From SHLQ01 sp964451305 (lineage in GTDB: Bacteria; Actinomycetota; Acidimicrobiia; Acidimicrobiales; SHLQ01), in the NCBI GenBank assembly GCA_964451305.1, contig CAYVHV010000076.1, positions 1-8,417 on the forward strand: DNA of 8,417 bases, read 5' to 3'. A program made the position numbers and the translations under genes. The notes under the pieces were generated by a model, which did no database searches, was not told the DNA's origin, and worked only from the letters and a program-made list of their open reading frames with translations. Shown piece by piece: positions 1-5,719 of this stretch; position 1 is the first letter of the stretch, and every line of letters begins with the position of its first letter.

Positions 1-925
1 TTTGGGCTGATTCGATTTCGCCGTCTTTGGCAGCGAGCGCTTGGTTCGCCCCGTCGAGCTGGCCTTTCAATTCGCCAATGCGAGCATTGGCGCTGTCGAG
101 CTCTCCACGAGTGGAAGCGACCGTGCTATCGAGATCTGCGATCCGTGCTTGTCCAGAGTCGAGCTCCGAACGTGCGGCGGCGAGCTGTTGAGCGAGGTCC
201 TCGTTTGCCTTCTCGTTGTCGCGAAGAGCGACTGCCGTTGCGGCCGAACCGGCGACTGCAGCTTCGAGCTCTCCAATCCGGCCATCTCGACCGGATACCT
301 CGCTGCGGGCAGCATCGAGCTCGCCGCGGAGCTTTTCGAGCTCAGCATCGGCGGCGTCTGCGCGGCTCTCCGCCTTTGTTGCCTGGCTCTGTGCTGCTTG
401 TACGTCCGTCAGCGACTTCTCCAGCGATCCCTCGAGTTCGTTGATTCGCTTACCGGACGCATCGACCTGGCCGCGAAGCTTGGTCGATTCGCCCTCGAGC
501 TTCTTGAAGCCCGAAATCGTTGCATTTGCCTTGCTGAGGTCGCCTTCAAGTCCCGAGAGCTTCTGATCTCGTTGTTCGAGCGATGAACGGAGCGTCGCCA
601 GCTCCTCATCGCGAGAACCAATGTCGGACTTGAGCGCCTCTACCGAACGAGACGCAGAGTCGAGCTCAGTGCGAGACGACTCGTACTGACCAGTGAGCGT
701 CGAAACCTCACCGGTGAGGGTCTTTCGCTCGATGGTGAGTTCAGCGTTCGCTGCCTCGAGGCTGGCAAGGTCAGACTTCGACCGGTTCGCAGCGGAGGAC
801 AAGCTGTTCCACTCGGTCGAGCTTACGAGTCTTCTGCGCCAGCGCCAGACCAACCAGCCAATGATCAGGCCGAGGATGAAGGAGATAATGAGGGGGATAA
901 GAATTTCAAGAAGTGCAAATGACAT
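1..925 (-). CDS. Membrane-anchored coiled-coil protein (C-terminus outside window)
   Basis: The frame is open from the ATG at 925-923 to the window edge, giving 308 codons with no stop. Residues 5-27 form one hydrophobic segment (ILIPLIISFILGLIIGWLVW), followed by WRWRRR, which predicts an N-terminal anchor with the basic side in the cytoplasm. From about residue 45 onward the protein is almost entirely charged heptad-like coiled coil, with recurring ELDSAxARIxEL phrases. There are no cysteines and no enzymatic motif in the visible part. It starts 5 bases after the stop of the OmpA/BON gene on the same strand, without a strong ribosome binding site or a -10 box of its own, so it is probably co-transcribed and translationally coupled with that gene. 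I infer a structural or scaffold role at the envelope or division site. In other actinobacteria I recall membrane-anchored coils ending in a helix-hairpin-helix domain, but that end is not visible here. Confidence 0.85.
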   Translation of the reverse strand, partial: MSFALLEILIPLIISFILGLIIGWLVWRWRRRLVSSTEWNSLSSAANRSKSDLASLEAANAELTIERKTLTGEVSTLTGQYESSRTELDSASRSVEALKSDIGSRDEELATLRSSLEQRDQKLSGLEGDLSKANATISGFKKLEGESTKLRGQVDASGKRINELEGSLEKSLTDVQAAQSQATKAESRADAADAELEKLRGELDAARSEVSGRDGRIGELEAAVAGSAATAVALRDNEKANEDLAQQLAAARSELDSGQARIADLDSTVASTRGELDSANARIGELKGQLDGANQALAAKDGEIESAQ

Positions 926-930
926 GATGA

Positions 931-2523
931 TTAGAAGCTTTCTTTGGCGATGAATTCAACTCTGCGGTTCTCTTGCTGACCCTCAGGGGTTCCGTTGTCA
1001 GCAATGGGTTGGGACTCTCCGAAGCCAACGGCTTCGAGACGTCCTGGGTCGACGTTTGCTCCGACGTAGGCAGCAACGGCATCGGCACGGGATTGTGACA
1101 ATGCGTTGTTGAGTTCGTCAGAACCTCGGTCGTCGGTGTGGCCGCCAACTTCGACAACCGGTAGCGGGTAGCGGTTCATCGCTGCGACAACCTTGTCAAG
1201 CGTGGCCGTGGCTACAGGTGTGAGTTCGTTGACGTTCGTGTCGAACACGACGTTCTCTCGGATCTCATCTTGGAGCGCGTCGAGTTCGGCTTGGAGCAGA
1301 TCGATCTGCTCAGCGATTGGTGGAGCATCGGGAACAGAGATATCGCCTCCTGGTCGAAGCCCGACGTTCTCGCTCGCTGCGATAGCCGCTTGTGCTGCGC
1401 TCTGGCCGGCTGCACCTGCTGCGATTCCATTCACCGTGAGGTCGGTGTCGTTCATCGTGGCTTCAGCAGAGATGAGTCCGTCAAAGGTTCCGAGCGACGC
1501 AGCGAGGGCATCGACACGATCGTCTGAACCTTCGACCGCTTCGTCGAGTCCGGAAAGCTCCAAGTTGTTTACGACGTTCTCCGCACCGACGACATCGACT
1601 GCGGCTGATTCCAACGTGTCGGAGTGGCCTTGGGTGAGGACCGTTCCATCGAGAACGATGCGTTCACCGTCAAAGTTGGCTGCGACATCGAGTGAACCAA
1701 GCGGAGCTGGAGCGGTGACATTGACTCCATCACCAACCGCGGCCTCGAATTCTTGGGCAACGTTTTGGTCAGCTGCGAAGATCTCGCCGGTGACCGGCCC
1801 ATCGTCGCCGATAGACAGGTTGGCAGATGTGAAGCTGTCAACGGCGAGTGCACCAACAGCTGCGCTGTAGCTCGCGATCTGCCCGTCAGGATCGTCGGCC
1901 TCTGCATCGAGGCCGGAGACGGTCAAGTTGTTGGTGACATCTAGCCCCGTTGCCTCGGCAGCCTCGACGATCGAGTCGGCGTGAACTTGTGAGGGAACGG
2001 TTCCGACCAAGGTGATGGATTCTCCATCTGAGTCAGCATCGACATCGATGTTGGCGAGATCGGGAGCAACGATCGCTGCGGCTGCGACGGTTGCGTTGCG
2101 CACATTGAACGCCGACGAGTCGTCGTTTTCGAGTGCTTGTTCGATCTCGGCGGCGGTCACATTAGCGGGGAGGTCCCCGGAGACTTCGACGTTTCGATAC
2201 GTGGCGTCGAACTCGAGGCCAGCAGGGTCGATCCCTGCCTCAGTGAGGATCTCTGGAGCTGCTGATTCGATTTCGCCTTCGATGTGGTTGATTCCCCAGA
2301 ACAATGCGATGGCCGCAAAGATGAGAAAGAGCAGAGGGGCGAGCCACCACCAGACCGCCCAGTTGGTCTTGCCCCATGGTTCCTTGCCATTTTTGTTCCC
2401 TCGCATCAGCGCAGATCTGGACCAGCTGACCGTTTCAAAGACTTCGATGTCTTTCGCTGATTTCGCGCTTGCGAGGGAGGTGGAACCAAGTCGACCAGAG
2501 TTCTCAGGTCGGATGTTCGCCAT
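931..2523 (-). CDS. OmpATb-like membrane protein with BON-type repeats and C-terminal OmpA peptidoglycan-binding domain
   Basis: This is a 530-residue protein from the ATG at 2523-2521, chosen because AGGAGG lies four bases upstream; a start 12 codons further out lacks such a site. Residues 1-53 are polar and probably cytoplasmic. Residues 55-78 form a Trp-rich membrane span (NWAVWWWLAPLLFLIFAAIA). Residues 105-390 carry degenerate BON-like units, clearest at 163-205 and 279-326, where ITLVGTVPSQ and IVLDGTVLTQ precede a helix and a VxNNLxxSGLD strand. Residues 425-527 form an OmpA domain with GGHTDDRG and LSQSRADAV. D464 and R479 are 15 residues apart, as are the diaminopimelate-binding D271 and R286 of E. 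coli OmpA. The layout matches M. tuberculosis OmpATb/ArfA (membrane span, BON, OmpA) but is longer. It likely tethers the membrane to peptidoglycan. A pore or pH-response role, proposed for OmpATb, is not shown by the sequence. Confidence 0.92.
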   Translation of the reverse strand: MANIRPENSGRLGSTSLASAKSAKDIEVFETVSWSRSALMRGNKNGKEPWGKTNWAVWWWLAPLLFLIFAAIALFWGINHIEGEIESAAPEILTEAGIDPAGLEFDATYRNVEVSGDLPANVTAAEIEQALENDDSSAFNVRNATVAAAAIVAPDLANIDVDADSDGESITLVGTVPSQVHADSIVEAAEATGLDVTNNLTVSGLDAEADDPDGQIASYSAAVGALAVDSFTSANLSIGDDGPVTGEIFAADQNVAQEFEAAVGDGVNVTAPAPLGSLDVAANFDGERIVLDGTVLTQGHSDTLESAAVDVVGAENVVNNLELSGLDEAVEGSDDRVDALAASLGTFDGLISAEATMNDTDLTVNGIAAGAAGQSAAQAAIAASENVGLRPGGDISVPDAPPIAEQIDLLQAELDALQDEIRENVVFDTNVNELTPVATATLDKVVAAMNRYPLPVVEVGGHTDDRGSDELNNALSQSRADAVAAYVGANVDPGRLEAVGFGESQPIADNGTPEGQQENRRVEFIAKESF

Positions 2524-2527
2524 TACG

Positions 2528-2533
2528 CCTCCT
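2528..2533 (-). promoter_or_regulatory. Shine-Dalgarno site AGGAGG for the larger OmpA/BON gene
   Basis: On the minus strand AGGAGG sits four bases before the ATG at 2523. It is the only textbook ribosome binding site in the window, so this gene is probably made from a leadered mRNA. A TATACA hexamer at 2540-2535 could be a -10 box, but a transcript from it would start inside or after the binding site, so the active promoter may lie further upstream. Confidence 0.6.
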
Positions 2534-2595
2534 ATGTATAGCCGTGGCCATGCCAGCAACCTGGCAGCCCCCGCACTGACCCGTAGACGTTTCTA

Positions 2596-2627
2596 ATAGG
2601 TCTTTTGTCGCGATTCAAACGACCTAT
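2596..2627. promoter_or_regulatory. Inverted repeat in the spacer between the two OmpA/BON genes
   Basis: ATAGGTC at 2596-2602 and GACCTAT at 2621-2627 are exact reverse complements. Inside them TTTG (2604-2607) and CAAA (2616-2619) also pair, leaving a one-base mismatch and an 8-base loop. The element lies 73-104 bases upstream of the ATG at 2523 and downstream of the stop at 2737. It could be an operator, an attenuator or a weak terminator, and no T tract marks it as a canonical terminator. The same AGGTC/GACCT half-sites occur in the repeats at 3672-3736, which suggests a shared DNA-binding regulator. Otherwise I see nothing definite in the 213-base spacer 2524-2736. Confidence 0.4.
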
Positions 2628-2736
2628 ATGTCTGTAGGTGGCCGCGAGAAGCTGAATATCGACACAAAGTATGGGTGCGTTCTCTCTGTGTGGTATTTCA
2701 GCGCGAAGTTGAACGTCGAGACAAGTGGGCTCGCCG

Positions 2737-3588
2737 TTATGGGTTGACGACGAATTCGATGCGTCGGTTCGTTGCGCGCCCGTCGGGGGTGATGTTGGGG
2801 GCGATTGGATTCAATTCGCCGAACCCGACTGCGGTGAGCCGGCCAATATCAATGCCGCGAAGAGACAGCGCGGAGGCAACCGCTTGTGCTCGCTGCTGAC
2901 TGAGAACCTGATTTGCCGATTCGTCGCCATCGGAATCGGTGTGTCCGTGGACTTCGATCTGGATGCCCGGTGATTGTTCGAGCAAGCGAGCAACGTTGTC
3001 CACTACCACCGTTCCAGCGCTCGTGAGATCTGAGCTGCCTGCCTCAAAGGTGATCCGACCGAGGTTGTTGAGCTGGTTCGCGAGATCGGCTCCACCGTTG
3101 GCGAGTGCGGATTCGGCGCTCGGGAATGATGTATCGAGCGATCCGCCTTCGATCGTGACGCGGTTATCGACTCGTTGACGGCCTTCGACCGAATTTGCCA
3201 CGGCGCCAATGGCAGCGACATCGGTCGCGTTCGCGGCTTGTCCCTCGATGATCAGGACACCATCGACCTCTGTGATCGTCAATCCTTCAAAACCGGCGCG
3301 TTGCTCGGCTTCGATCACGGACTGAGCCAGTTCGCTACCGGCGGTGATGGCCGATGTCGTGGCCTGCTCGTCGCCGCCTCGTGAGCGCCACGCAAGGCCG
3401 ATCACTAGGACCGCAAGCAAGAAAAGGAGGAGCGGCACGAGGAACCGTGGGTCCATGACCGGAGAGTTGTTGTCCCGAAGTGGAGGCGGAGGTGTGCCCT
3501 GGCGTGGTCGGCGCCGAGCGGCTCCGGGATTGCGATCAAGGTTCTCAAGATCGATGATGTCGACGTCATCTGGCGGGTAGATAGACAT
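2737..3588 (-). CDS. Single-span OmpA-family protein with one BON-like domain
   Basis: This is a 283-residue protein from the ATG at 3588-3586. I prefer this start to the GTG two codons upstream because TAGCGT lies exactly six bases before the ATG, matching several other genes here. Residues 1-47 are acidic, then basic and proline-rich (GTPPPPLRDN). Residues 48-67 form a membrane span (RFLVPLLLFLLAVLVIGLAW). Residues 85-147 fit one BON-like unit (LTITEVDGVLIIEGQA, then VDNRVTI). Residues 178-281 form the OmpA domain, with FEAGSSDL, VHGHTDSDGD, LSQQRAQAV, GFGELNPIA and NRRIEF. D218 and R233 are in the peptidoglycan-binding positions, 15 residues apart. It lies upstream of the second OmpA/BON gene on the same strand and shares its layout, so the pair may be an old duplication with BON expansion in the larger copy. 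Confidence 0.92.
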   Translation of the reverse strand: MSIYPPDDVDIIDLENLDRNPGAARRRPRQGTPPPPLRDNNSPVMDPRFLVPLLLFLLAVLVIGLAWRSRGGDEQATTSAITAGSELAQSVIEAEQRAGFEGLTITEVDGVLIIEGQAANATDVAAIGAVANSVEGRQRVDNRVTIEGGSLDTSFPSAESALANGGADLANQLNNLGRITFEAGSSDLTSAGTVVVDNVARLLEQSPGIQIEVHGHTDSDGDESANQVLSQQRAQAVASALSLRGIDIGRLTAVGFGELNPIAPNITPDGRATNRRIEFVVNP

Positions 3589-3594
3589 AACCAC

Positions 3595-3600
3595 ACGCTA
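3595..3600 (-). promoter_or_regulatory. -10 box TAGCGT of a probable leaderless promoter for the smaller OmpA/BON gene
   Basis: On the minus strand TAGCGT is followed by six bases (GTGGTT) and then the ATG at 3588. A -10 box normally places the transcription start six to seven bases downstream, so the mRNA would begin at the start codon. No ribosome binding site or clear -35 box is visible. The spacing is the same as at 4898, 5287 and 7189. Confidence 0.45.
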
Positions 3601-3677
3601 CTCACTGCGTTTTCTCTGGTGGTGGACGCTGTGGCGCGGTACGTGCACGGCACGCCAAAGGATCGTTGTCGGTAGGT

Positions 3678-3746
3678 CGTCTGGACCTACGTTGTGCAGC
3701 CGTCTGGACCTGCGCGGTGAGGTCGTCAGGACCTACGTTGTGGGCA
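3678..3746. repeat. Three 23-bp direct repeats with AGGTC/GACCT dyads in a divergent promoter region
   Basis: Units start at 3678, 3701 and 3724. All begin CGTCNGGACCT; units 1 and 3 agree over 18 of their first 19 bases (CGTCNGGACCTACGTTGTG). Units 1 and 2 share 17 of 23 bases, units 1 and 3 share 18 of 23. Two units form hyphenated palindromes: GTAGGTC at 3672-3678 with GACCTAC at 3684-3690, and AGGTC at 3720-3724 with GACCT at 3730-3734. They lie 84-158 bases from the minus-strand OmpA start and 65-133 bases from the plus-strand Clp-N start. A 23-bp period is near two helical turns, as expected for cooperative operator sites. The bound protein is unknown. There are no spacers, so this is not CRISPR. 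Confidence 0.6.
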
Positions 3747-3764
3747 TTCGGTCTCGAATGCCTA
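3741..3764. other. Strong hairpin GGCATTCG-GTCT-CGAATGCC
   Basis: GGCATTCG at 3743-3750 and CGAATGCC at 3755-3762 pair over eight bases around a GTCT loop; a G-T wobble and a T-A pair extend the stem to 3741-3764. AAAGG-C-CCTTT follows at 3765-3775. It abuts the third 23-bp repeat. A terminator is unlikely between divergent genes unless a small RNA is made here. An operator or an mRNA leader structure is possible. The function is unknown. Confidence 0.4.
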
Positions 3765-3795
3765 AAAGGCCCTTTCCACATGGGGAACCGACTTC

Positions 3796-3801
3796 TATGG
3801 T
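3796..3801 (+). promoter_or_regulatory. -10 box TATGGT before the Clp-N domain gene
   Basis: TATGGT ends six bases before a TTG (3808) and nine bases before the ATG (3811), so the transcript should begin at or almost at the start codon. A GGAG at 3803-3806 could alternatively act as a short ribosome binding site for the ATG. The -35 region is weak (TTCCAC, 3774-3779, spacer 16). Confidence 0.4.
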
Positions 3802-3810
3802 CGGAGATTG

Positions 3811-4845
3811 ATGCACGAAGAATTCACTCTCGATGACCACGCAGCGCTTGCGTTGCAGGTCGCTCGCCACGCTGCTCTGGCTAACGGAGACGAACGTTGC
3901 GGAACCGAATACTTGCTCTATGGGATCGTGGCGACAGCGCGTGACGAGATTTCAGAACTCGTCGAGTTGTTTGCGCTCAATACGTTGCGCATCGATCGCG
4001 CAATAGAGCAGATGATGGAAGCTCGGGGAGTGGTGCCGTCTCCGGCGATCGAACCAGTCCTGACTGAACGGGCACAGCTCGCACTCGGGACGCCACGAAT
4101 CGATGGCGATGGTCCGACCGGGTTGTTCGAACTTCTTCACGGGATGCTGCTCGACGAGAACTCTGGTGCATGTCAGGTGTTGCGTCAGCTCGGTGTTCAG
4201 CCGCATGAAGCCCGGCGGCTCGTGTCGTACGGCTTGCGTCACCTCAGTCGGGATCAGATCGATGATCTTTTGACCACGCTCGATCGACGAGGTGGAGGGC
4301 ACCGTGCATGGTGGGGGCCAGACCCGCAGCGTCGCCTCGAAGCAGTTCGTACCCCTGGTGTTGTCCCGATCGCGGTCGCCAACAGCGAATCTGCACAGGT
4401 TGAACTCACCGCGTTTGGTAGCGATGACTTCGGCTTTGGTTTTACGATGACGGTCCGTTCGCTTCGCGACTGGGTCCTGCCTCCGGTTTTTTCTCCAGAA
4501 GAGGATCTCGTGCCAGGCCAGGGAGCCCAGTACAAGCCAGGTCCGGATTTCATGTTGATCTCGTTAGCGATGCCCGATGGCAGTGCTCTCGACAATCGCA
4601 AGATCGTCAATCGGTTCGAACTCTCGCAACCAGCTGACCCCCGGCTCCTGTGTCTGGGTCAGCGAGATGAACAGATTCATCTAAATGATCGCCGTCTCTC
4701 GCGTCAGCATGTCATCACCAGCGATTGGTGGGTCTGGCCAAAGAGTGACTTTGGGGCGATTGAACTGACGATCGATTGGCCAGCCGAGGCCGTTCACGGC
4801 GCAACGACCTTCGATGCGCGCATTGTTCGGGCGCCGAGTTCGTAG
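3811..4845 (+). CDS. Clp N-terminal (R) domain protein without ATPase module, with uncharacterised C-terminal domain
   Basis: This is a 344-residue protein from the ATG at 3811; a TTG one codon earlier is possible. Residues 4-70 and 82-140 look like the two four-helix repeats of a Clp N domain. The first has FTLDDHAALALQVARHAA, then CGTEYLLYGIV. The second has LTERAQLALGTP, then GPTGLFELLHGMLLDENSGA and VLRQLGVQPHEARRLV. No Walker A or B motif or AAA+ region follows, so it is not ClpA, ClpB or ClpC. After a Gly/Arg linker, residues 184-344 look beta-rich and aromatic (DFGFGFTMTVRSLRDW, SDWWVWPKSDFGAIELTIDWPAE). From memory this ending resembles a domain in actinobacterial hypothetical proteins, but I cannot confirm that. 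Clp N domains bind adaptors and substrates, so an adaptor or sensor role in proteolysis is an inference. It stands alone, divergent from the envelope genes. Confidence 0.8.
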   Translation: MHEEFTLDDHAALALQVARHAALANGDERCGTEYLLYGIVATARDEISELVELFALNTLRIDRAIEQMMEARGVVPSPAIEPVLTERAQLALGTPRIDGDGPTGLFELLHGMLLDENSGACQVLRQLGVQPHEARRLVSYGLRHLSRDQIDDLLTTLDRRGGGHRAWWGPDPQRRLEAVRTPGVVPIAVANSESAQVELTAFGSDDFGFGFTMTVRSLRDWVLPPVFSPEEDLVPGQGAQYKPGPDFMLISLAMPDGSALDNRKIVNRFELSQPADPRLLCLGQRDEQIHLNDRRLSRQHVITSDWWVWPKSDFGAIELTIDWPAEAVHGATTFDARIVRAPSS

Positions 4846-4897
4846 ACGTGCGGAGACTCGCTGGCGGCCATTGTCGTTTCTTAACTCGCTTAGCCCC

Positions 4898-4903
4898 TAA
4901 GCT
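4898..4903 (+). promoter_or_regulatory. -10 box TAAGCT of a probable leaderless promoter for the PII gene
   Basis: TAAGCT is followed by exactly six bases and then the ATG at 4910. No Shine-Dalgarno sequence precedes the ATG. TTGTCG at 4871-4876 is 21 bases upstream, too far for a standard -35 box, so an extended or activator-dependent promoter is possible. Confidence 0.45.
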
Positions 4904-4909
4904 CGACAT

Positions 4910-5248
4910 ATGAAGCTCGTGACCGCAGTAATCAAGCCGTTCAAGCTCGATGACGTAAAGGATGCGCTCGCTGCAGCTGGCATCCAAGGGATGACCGTCG
5001 CTGAGGTGCAGGGGTTCGGCCGTCAGGGCGGCCACTCCGAGACGTATCGAGGTACGGAGTATCGGGTGCTCTTTACGCCAAAGACTCGTATCGAGGTAAT
5101 CGTTGATGACGACCATGCCGATGCTGCCGTCGATGCGATTATCGAGGGTGCTCGTACCGACAAGATTGGTGACGGGAAGGTGTGGGTGACCTCTATCGAG
5201 ACGGTGGCACGTATCCGCACGGGTGAGTTCGGCTCCGACGCCGTCTAA
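4910..5248 (+). CDS. glnB: Nitrogen regulatory protein PII
   Basis: The 112-residue length and the sequence match GlnB/GlnK almost residue for residue. The protein begins MKLVTAVIKPFKLDDVKDAL and has the GMTVAEVQGFGRQ segment with Q39, the 2-oxoglutarate ligand. The T-loop (GGHSETYRGTEYRV) carries Y46 and Y51, and K58 follows. The ATP-binding B-loop is KIGDGKVWV (K85-V93), followed by R101 and R103. PII trimers sense ATP/ADP and 2-oxoglutarate and control ammonium transport and nitrogen assimilation. Y51 is the residue uridylylated in E. coli and adenylylated in actinobacteria such as Corynebacterium. Unlike the usual amtB-glnK-glnD arrangement, no transporter or nucleotidyltransferase gene is adjacent, so GlnB or GlnK status cannot be decided by context. 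The gene follows the Clp-N gene after 64 bases and has its own -10 box. Confidence 0.97.
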   Translation: MKLVTAVIKPFKLDDVKDALAAAGIQGMTVAEVQGFGRQGGHSETYRGTEYRVLFTPKTRIEVIVDDDHADAAVDAIIEGARTDKIGDGKVWVTSIETVARIRTGEFGSDAV

Positions 5249-5262
5249 GTCCGCTCAAGGCT

Positions 5263-5292
5263 TTGCCGTCGTGTGCGCAGCGTCGCTAGGGT
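5263..5292 (+). promoter_or_regulatory. Promoter TTGCCG-18-TAGGGT for the ArsC-like gene
   Basis: TTGCCG (5263-5268) and TAGGGT (5287-5292) are separated by 18 bases, a normal spacing. TAGGGT ends six bases before the ATG at 5299, which predicts a leaderless mRNA. This supports 5299 as the true start and argues against the internal TTG at 5353, which would give a protein without its active site. Confidence 0.5.
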
Positions 5293-5298
5293 GGCGCC

Positions 5299-5655
5299 AT
5301 GGCTAACGTAACGATCTATCACAACCCTCATTGAGGTTCTTCGAAGAATGCCTTGGCGGTCGCCGAGGACTTGGGAGTCGACGCTGACGTCGTTCTTTAT
5401 ATGAAGACGCCGCCCGATCGGGAGGCATTGGAAAGAATCGTTTCTTTGCTGGAGGATCCGGTCGAGGATTTAGTCCGCAAGGACAGCCAGTTCAAAAAGC
5501 TGGAACTCGATCCTGACGATTACGTGGGCAACCCTGACGCGGTGATCGATCTGTTGGTCGAACGCAAGGCGCTGCTTCAGCGGCCGGTTGTCGTAACCGA
5601 AACGGCTGCGATTATCGGGCGTCCGAAGGAACGGATTCGCGAGCTCTTGAGCTAG
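5299..5655 (+). CDS. ArsC-family reductase with predicted selenocysteine (in-frame TGA) at the catalytic cysteine position
   Basis: Read through the TGA at 5332-5334, this is a 118-residue thioredoxin-fold protein of normal ArsC length. It begins MANVTIYHNPH-U-GSSKNAL, aligning without gaps to plasmid R773 ArsC (IYHNPAC12GTSRNTL), so U12 sits on the catalytic Cys12. R60 (LVRKD), R95 (LLQRPVVVT) and R108 (IIGRPKER) match arsenate-binding R60, R94 and R107 of that enzyme. The reading frame after the TGA is intact, and a hairpin resembling a bacterial SECIS follows at 5351-5368. Family members reduce arsenate using glutaredoxin or another thiol donor; related YffB and Spx proteins do not. No arsenic genes flank it, so the substrate is open. 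A -10 box six bases before the ATG fixes the start. A prediction that treats TGA as stop would begin at TTG 5353 and lose the active site. The alternative is a sequencing error or nonsense mutation (TGC/TGT to TGA). Confidence 0.8.
5351..5368 (+). promoter_or_regulatory. Candidate bacterial SECIS hairpin
   Basis: CCTTGGC (5351-5357) pairs with GCCGAGG (5362-5368), seven pairs including one U-G, closing a GGTC loop (5358-5361). The stem begins 16 bases, and the loop 23 bases, after the TGA at 5332-5334. Bacterial SECIS elements lie within the coding region just after the UGA and have a short apical loop with a G at its start; the E. coli fdhF element has a GGUC loop on which SelB depends. A lower AAG/CTT helix (5344-5346 with 5370-5372) could extend it across an internal loop. 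GC-rich hairpins arise by chance in coding DNA, so the distance, the loop and the TGA at the active site together carry the weight. Confidence 0.65.
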
Positions 5656-5703
5656 CGCGTGTGCGCTCACCGTGGTGCCGTATTGGCGTATCGCGGTCGG
5701 ACC

Positions 5704-5709
5704 TAATAT
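5704..5709 (+). promoter_or_regulatory. -10 box TAATAT before the secreted metalloprotease gene
   Basis: TAATAT ends ten bases before the GTG at 5720, so the transcript would have a leader of only about three or four bases. It directly follows a GGTC-G-GACC dyad (5695-5703), related to the AGGTC/GACCT sites elsewhere in the window. A TTGGCG lies 15 bases upstream of the hexamer, a short spacing for a -35 box. Confidence 0.4.
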
Positions 5710-5719
5710 CCATGGGGGA

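Noticed and set aside
1193..1870. A 225-codon ORF on the plus strand, rich in Ser
   Set aside because: It is antisense to the well-supported OmpA/BON gene and is a shadow of its codon bias; the same holds for the plus-strand ORFs at 41-586 and 2012-2596.
3678..3746. CRISPR array
   Set aside because: The 23-bp repeats are contiguous with no spacers, and no cas genes are present.
5353..5655. A shorter ORF starting at TTG 5353 as the complete gene
   Set aside because: It would lack the first strand and the active-site loop of the ArsC fold, while the promoter and the family alignment both point to ATG 5299.
5672..5719. GTG 5672 as the start of the metalloprotease
   Set aside because: It adds a polar stretch before a clean signal peptide that begins at GTG 5720, and it precedes the TAATAT box.
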